The position numbers and the translations under genes are program-made. The notes under the pieces are model-generated. The model saw nothing but the letters and a program-made list of their open reading frames with translations, was not told the origin of the DNA and did not search any database. Shown here in pieces: positions 41,707 through 43,608 of a stretch of DNA of 43,608 nt. Positions within the stretch are counted from its first letter, which is position 1. The number at the start of each line of letters is the position of its first letter. The stretch comes from an uncultured Oscillospiraceae bacterium (lineage in GTDB: Bacteria > Bacillota > Clostridia > Oscillospirales > Ruminococcaceae): the NCBI GenBank assembly GCA_934539585.1, contig CAKTCT010000021.1:1-43608 (forward strand), written 5' to 3'.

Positions 41707-42807
41707 ATGAAGGTCCTGATCCTCTCCTGCAACACCGGACAGGGGCACAACACCGCCGGCAAGGCCATCCAGGAGACGTTTCTCTCCCGGGGGGTCGAGT
41801 GCCGGATGATGGACACGCTGCTTCTGGCCAGCGAAAAGGTCTCCCGGCGGGTCTCCGGGGCTTACTGCGGCCTCACCACCCGGTTCCCCAGGGGCTTCGG
41901 CTGGCTGTACAAGGCCGGCGACGCCATCAGCAGCCCCAAGCGGAAATCCCCGGTCTATCTGGCCAACATTCCCTACGCCCGGACTCTTCTGGAGCTCATC
42001 CGGCAGGGGGGCTACGACCGGATCGTTACGCCCCACCTGTTCCCGGCGGAGGCGCTGACCCATCTGCGGAAGCAGGCGGCGTTGGACGTGCCGTGCTACG
42101 CCGTGGCCACGGACTACGCCTGCATCCCCTTCTGGGAGGAGACCTCCCTGGACCGCTATTTCATTCCCCATAAAGATCTGGTCCCTGAGTTCATCCAGAA
42201 GGGCGTGCCGGAAACCAAACTGATCCCCCTGGGCATCCCGGTGTCGGCGCGGTTCCGGCAGCACACGCCAAAGGCGGAGGCCCGGGAGGCGCTGGGGCTC
42301 CCGGCGGAGGGGATCATCTACCTGGTGATGACCGGCAGCATGGGCTACGGCAACGTGGAGGACATGGCGGCGGAGCTGCTCCGGCGGGGCGGGAACGTCT
42401 GCGTCCTGGGCGGCAACAACCGGAAGATGAAGGAGGGGCTGCGGCAGCGGTTCCGGGACAATCCCCGGATGATGGTGCTGGACTTCACCGACCAGGTGAG
42501 CCTTTACATGGACGCCTGCGACGTGCTGCTGACCAAGCCCGGCGGCCTGACCAGCACCGAGGCGGCGGTGAAGAACATCGCCCTGGTCCACACGGCTCCC
42601 ATCCCGGGGTGCGAGACCCTCAACGCCCGGTTCTTCTCCCAACGGGGGATGTCCCTGTGCGGGGAGACCGCCGAAAAGGCCGTGGAGGAGGCCGTCCGGC
42701 TGGCGGAGGACCTGTCCCTCCGGGAGGCCATGCTGGAGGCCCAGCGGACTCAGCTGAATCCTCTGGCCGCCGACGAAATCTGCGACCGCATCACCATGGG
42801 ACTCTGA
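41707..42807 (+). CDS. MGDG-synthase-type glycosyltransferase (GT28)
   Basis: A 366-residue peripheral membrane glycosyltransferase that transfers a sugar from UDP-sugar to diacylglycerol. The N-terminal MGDG_synth domain (MKVLILSCNTGQGHNTAGKAI; the GQGHN loop) is followed by YAVATDYACIPFWEE. The C-terminal GT-B half has YLVMTGSMGYGNVEDMA, VLDFTDQVSLYMDACDVLLTKPGGLTSTEA (UDP-sugar site: the KPGGLT motif) and a final helix. It resembles B. subtilis UgtP. In Firmicutes such glycolipids anchor lipoteichoic acid and tune membrane charge. It is 20 bp upstream of the PlsY-like gene, making a membrane-lipid operon. The start follows AAGGCGGAAATGT. Confidence 0.93.
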   Translation: MKVLILSCNTGQGHNTAGKAIQETFLSRGVECRMMDTLLLASEKVSRRVSGAYCGLTTRFPRGFGWLYKAGDAISSPKRKSPVYLANIPYARTLLELIRQGGYDRIVTPHLFPAEALTHLRKQAALDVPCYAVATDYACIPFWEETSLDRYFIPHKDLVPEFIQKGVPETKLIPLGIPVSARFRQHTPKAEAREALGLPAEGIIYLVMTGSMGYGNVEDMAAELLRRGGNVCVLGGNNRKMKEGLRQRFRDNPRMMVLDFTDQVSLYMDACDVLLTKPGGLTSTEAAVKNIALVHTAPIPGCETLNARFFSQRGMSLCGETAEKAVEEAVRLAEDLSLREAMLEAQRTQLNPLAADEICDRITMGL

Positions 42808-42827
42808 CCGATAGGGAGGAAAACCGA

Positions 42828-43442
42828 ATGTACTGGCCGGTTGTTTGCTTTATTGCGGCGGGCTTTGTCTCCGGGAGCGTGCTGTACAGCATGGTGCTGC
42901 CCCGGTGGATCAAGGGGGTGGACGTGGTGGCCCTCAGCGACGACCACAACCCCGGCACCGCCAACGCCATGAAATACGCCGGGAAGCTGGTGGGAACCCT
43001 GTGCCTGATCTGCGACCTGGGGAAGGCGTTTTTCCCGGTGTGGATCGCGGCGCGGTTTCTGCCGGTGGGGTCGCTGCCCTTTGCCTTTGTGCTGGCTGCG
43101 CCGGTGATGGGCCATGCCTTTTCCCCCATGCTGCGGGGGCGGGGCGGGAAGTCCATTGCCGCCACCTTCGGGGCGCTGCTGGGGATTCTGCCCATCTGGA
43201 GCCCGCTGGCGATTTTAGCGTCGTTATACATCTTCTTTTCGGTGGTGGTCATTGTCCGGCCCCACCGGCTCCGGACCATCTGGGTGTTTGTGCTGTTTGC
43301 GGCGGGGTGCGTATTTTTCTGCCGGACGGCGTCCATTGCGGTAGGGTGCGTAGCGATTTCGGCCGTAGTGCTCTGCCGGCATCTTTCGCCGGGGCAGGAA
43401 GAAGTGCGGGAATGTATGATTTTAGGGCATAAAATTCGGTGA
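42828..43442 (+). CDS. PlsY-like glycerol-3-phosphate acyltransferase
   Basis: A 204-residue integral membrane protein of the PlsY family, which acylates glycerol-3-phosphate from acyl-phosphate. Features are an N-terminal helix ending GFVSGSVLYSMVLPRW, then DDHNPGTANAMKYAGKLVG (family motif GSGNPGATN in altered form), then CDLGKAFFPVW, and GHAFSPMLRGRGGKSIAATFG (the GHxFP..KGGKGVAT motif, divergent). Because two of the three conserved motifs are altered, it may be a PlsY paralogue rather than the main enzyme. The start follows AGGGAGGAAAACC. A small ACAGCGGC/GCCGCTGT stem without T-run follows the stop. Confidence 0.82.
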   Translation: MYWPVVCFIAAGFVSGSVLYSMVLPRWIKGVDVVALSDDHNPGTANAMKYAGKLVGTLCLICDLGKAFFPVWIAARFLPVGSLPFAFVLAAPVMGHAFSPMLRGRGGKSIAATFGALLGILPIWSPLAILASLYIFFSVVVIVRPHRLRTIWVFVLFAAGCVFFCRTASIAVGCVAISAVVLCRHLSPGQEEVRECMILGHKIR

Positions 43443-43469
43443 CAGCGGCGCAAGGTGCCGCTGTAAGCA

Positions 43470-43608
43470 CCCACGTCAGGCTAACGCCAGCAACCCACGT
43501 CAGGCCGCCGCCTACCCCAAAGCCCCAGTACCCACGTCAAGCCGACGCGTATCTCCGAAGTCTCATACAGGAATCGAAGCGTTCAAAAGTGCTGCACGGT
43601 TGCCTACT
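43470..43608 (+). repeat. Dispersed structured repeat, copy C (partial, cut by window end)
   Basis: Same orientation as copy A. It has three copies of CCCACGTCARGCY (43470, 43494, 43531), then GCGTATCTCCGAAG and the terminal-repeat core AGGAATCGAAGCGTTC ... TTGCCTACT, which reaches the last base. The rest of this copy lies outside the window. Confidence 0.85.

Overview
The window looks like chromosomal DNA of a high-GC, gut-type Clostridia bacterium (Oscillospiraceae-like). The evidence is Firmicute-style promoters (TTGACA-N17-TATAAT class), strong AGGAGG ribosome binding sites, CUT1 sugar transporters with a YesM/YesN-type two-component pair, PadR-DUF2812 and MATE/HxlR regulators, and choline-binding-type cell-wall repeats. 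This assignment is an inference from gene types; no rRNA is present.

Region 1 (1-16.6 kb, nearly all minus strand) is carbohydrate metabolism. A five-gene operon (M20 amidohydrolase, TetR, NAD-dependent epimerase-like protein, DHDPS-family aldolase, Gfo/Idh/MocA oxidoreductase) starts from a TTGACA-N17-TACTAT promoter with an inverted repeat just downstream of the -10. Next come a purine nucleoside phosphorylase and a membrane protein. A transport and hydrolysis system follows: histidine kinase, AraC-type response regulator, lipoprotein solute-binding protein, two permeases and a GH42-like glycoside hydrolase, apparently to sense, import and cleave one oligosaccharide. A run of eight back-to-back hairpins (57-253) lies at the left edge.

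Region 2 (16.6-24.6 kb) is accessory DNA with lower GC. It opens with HxlR and a chain of truncated genes joined to each other (MATE, LysR, MerR, ApbE), then a flavodoxin-like lipoprotein. A small integrated element follows: Cro-like protein and S24-type repressor from back-to-back promoters, a zinc-ribbon protein with a MuF/minor-capsid-like Cys/His motif, a predicted ~75-nt antisense-oriented small RNA, and a tyrosine recombinase with its own zinc ribbon. It ends 117 bp from the 3' end of a tRNA-Ala(GGC) gene.

Region 3 (24.8-43.6 kb) is mostly chromosomal: CBS protein, RlmI methyltransferase, PadR/DUF2812, CobO, glycyl-tRNA synthetase, Nudix hydrolase, AEC transporter, and a lipid pair (MGDG-synthase-type glycosyltransferase and PlsY-like acyltransferase). 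Two large secreted proteins with cell-wall-binding repeats (2006 and 886 aa) are also here. A dispersed noncoding repeat of about 610 bp occurs as copy A (26556-27162), inverted copy B (39952-40564) and truncated copy C (43470 to the window end). It has imperfect terminal inverted repeats, a long central palindrome and several hairpins whose stems differ between copies yet stay paired. This is the most unusual signal in the window. A and B flank the 12.8-kb segment carrying both surface proteins.
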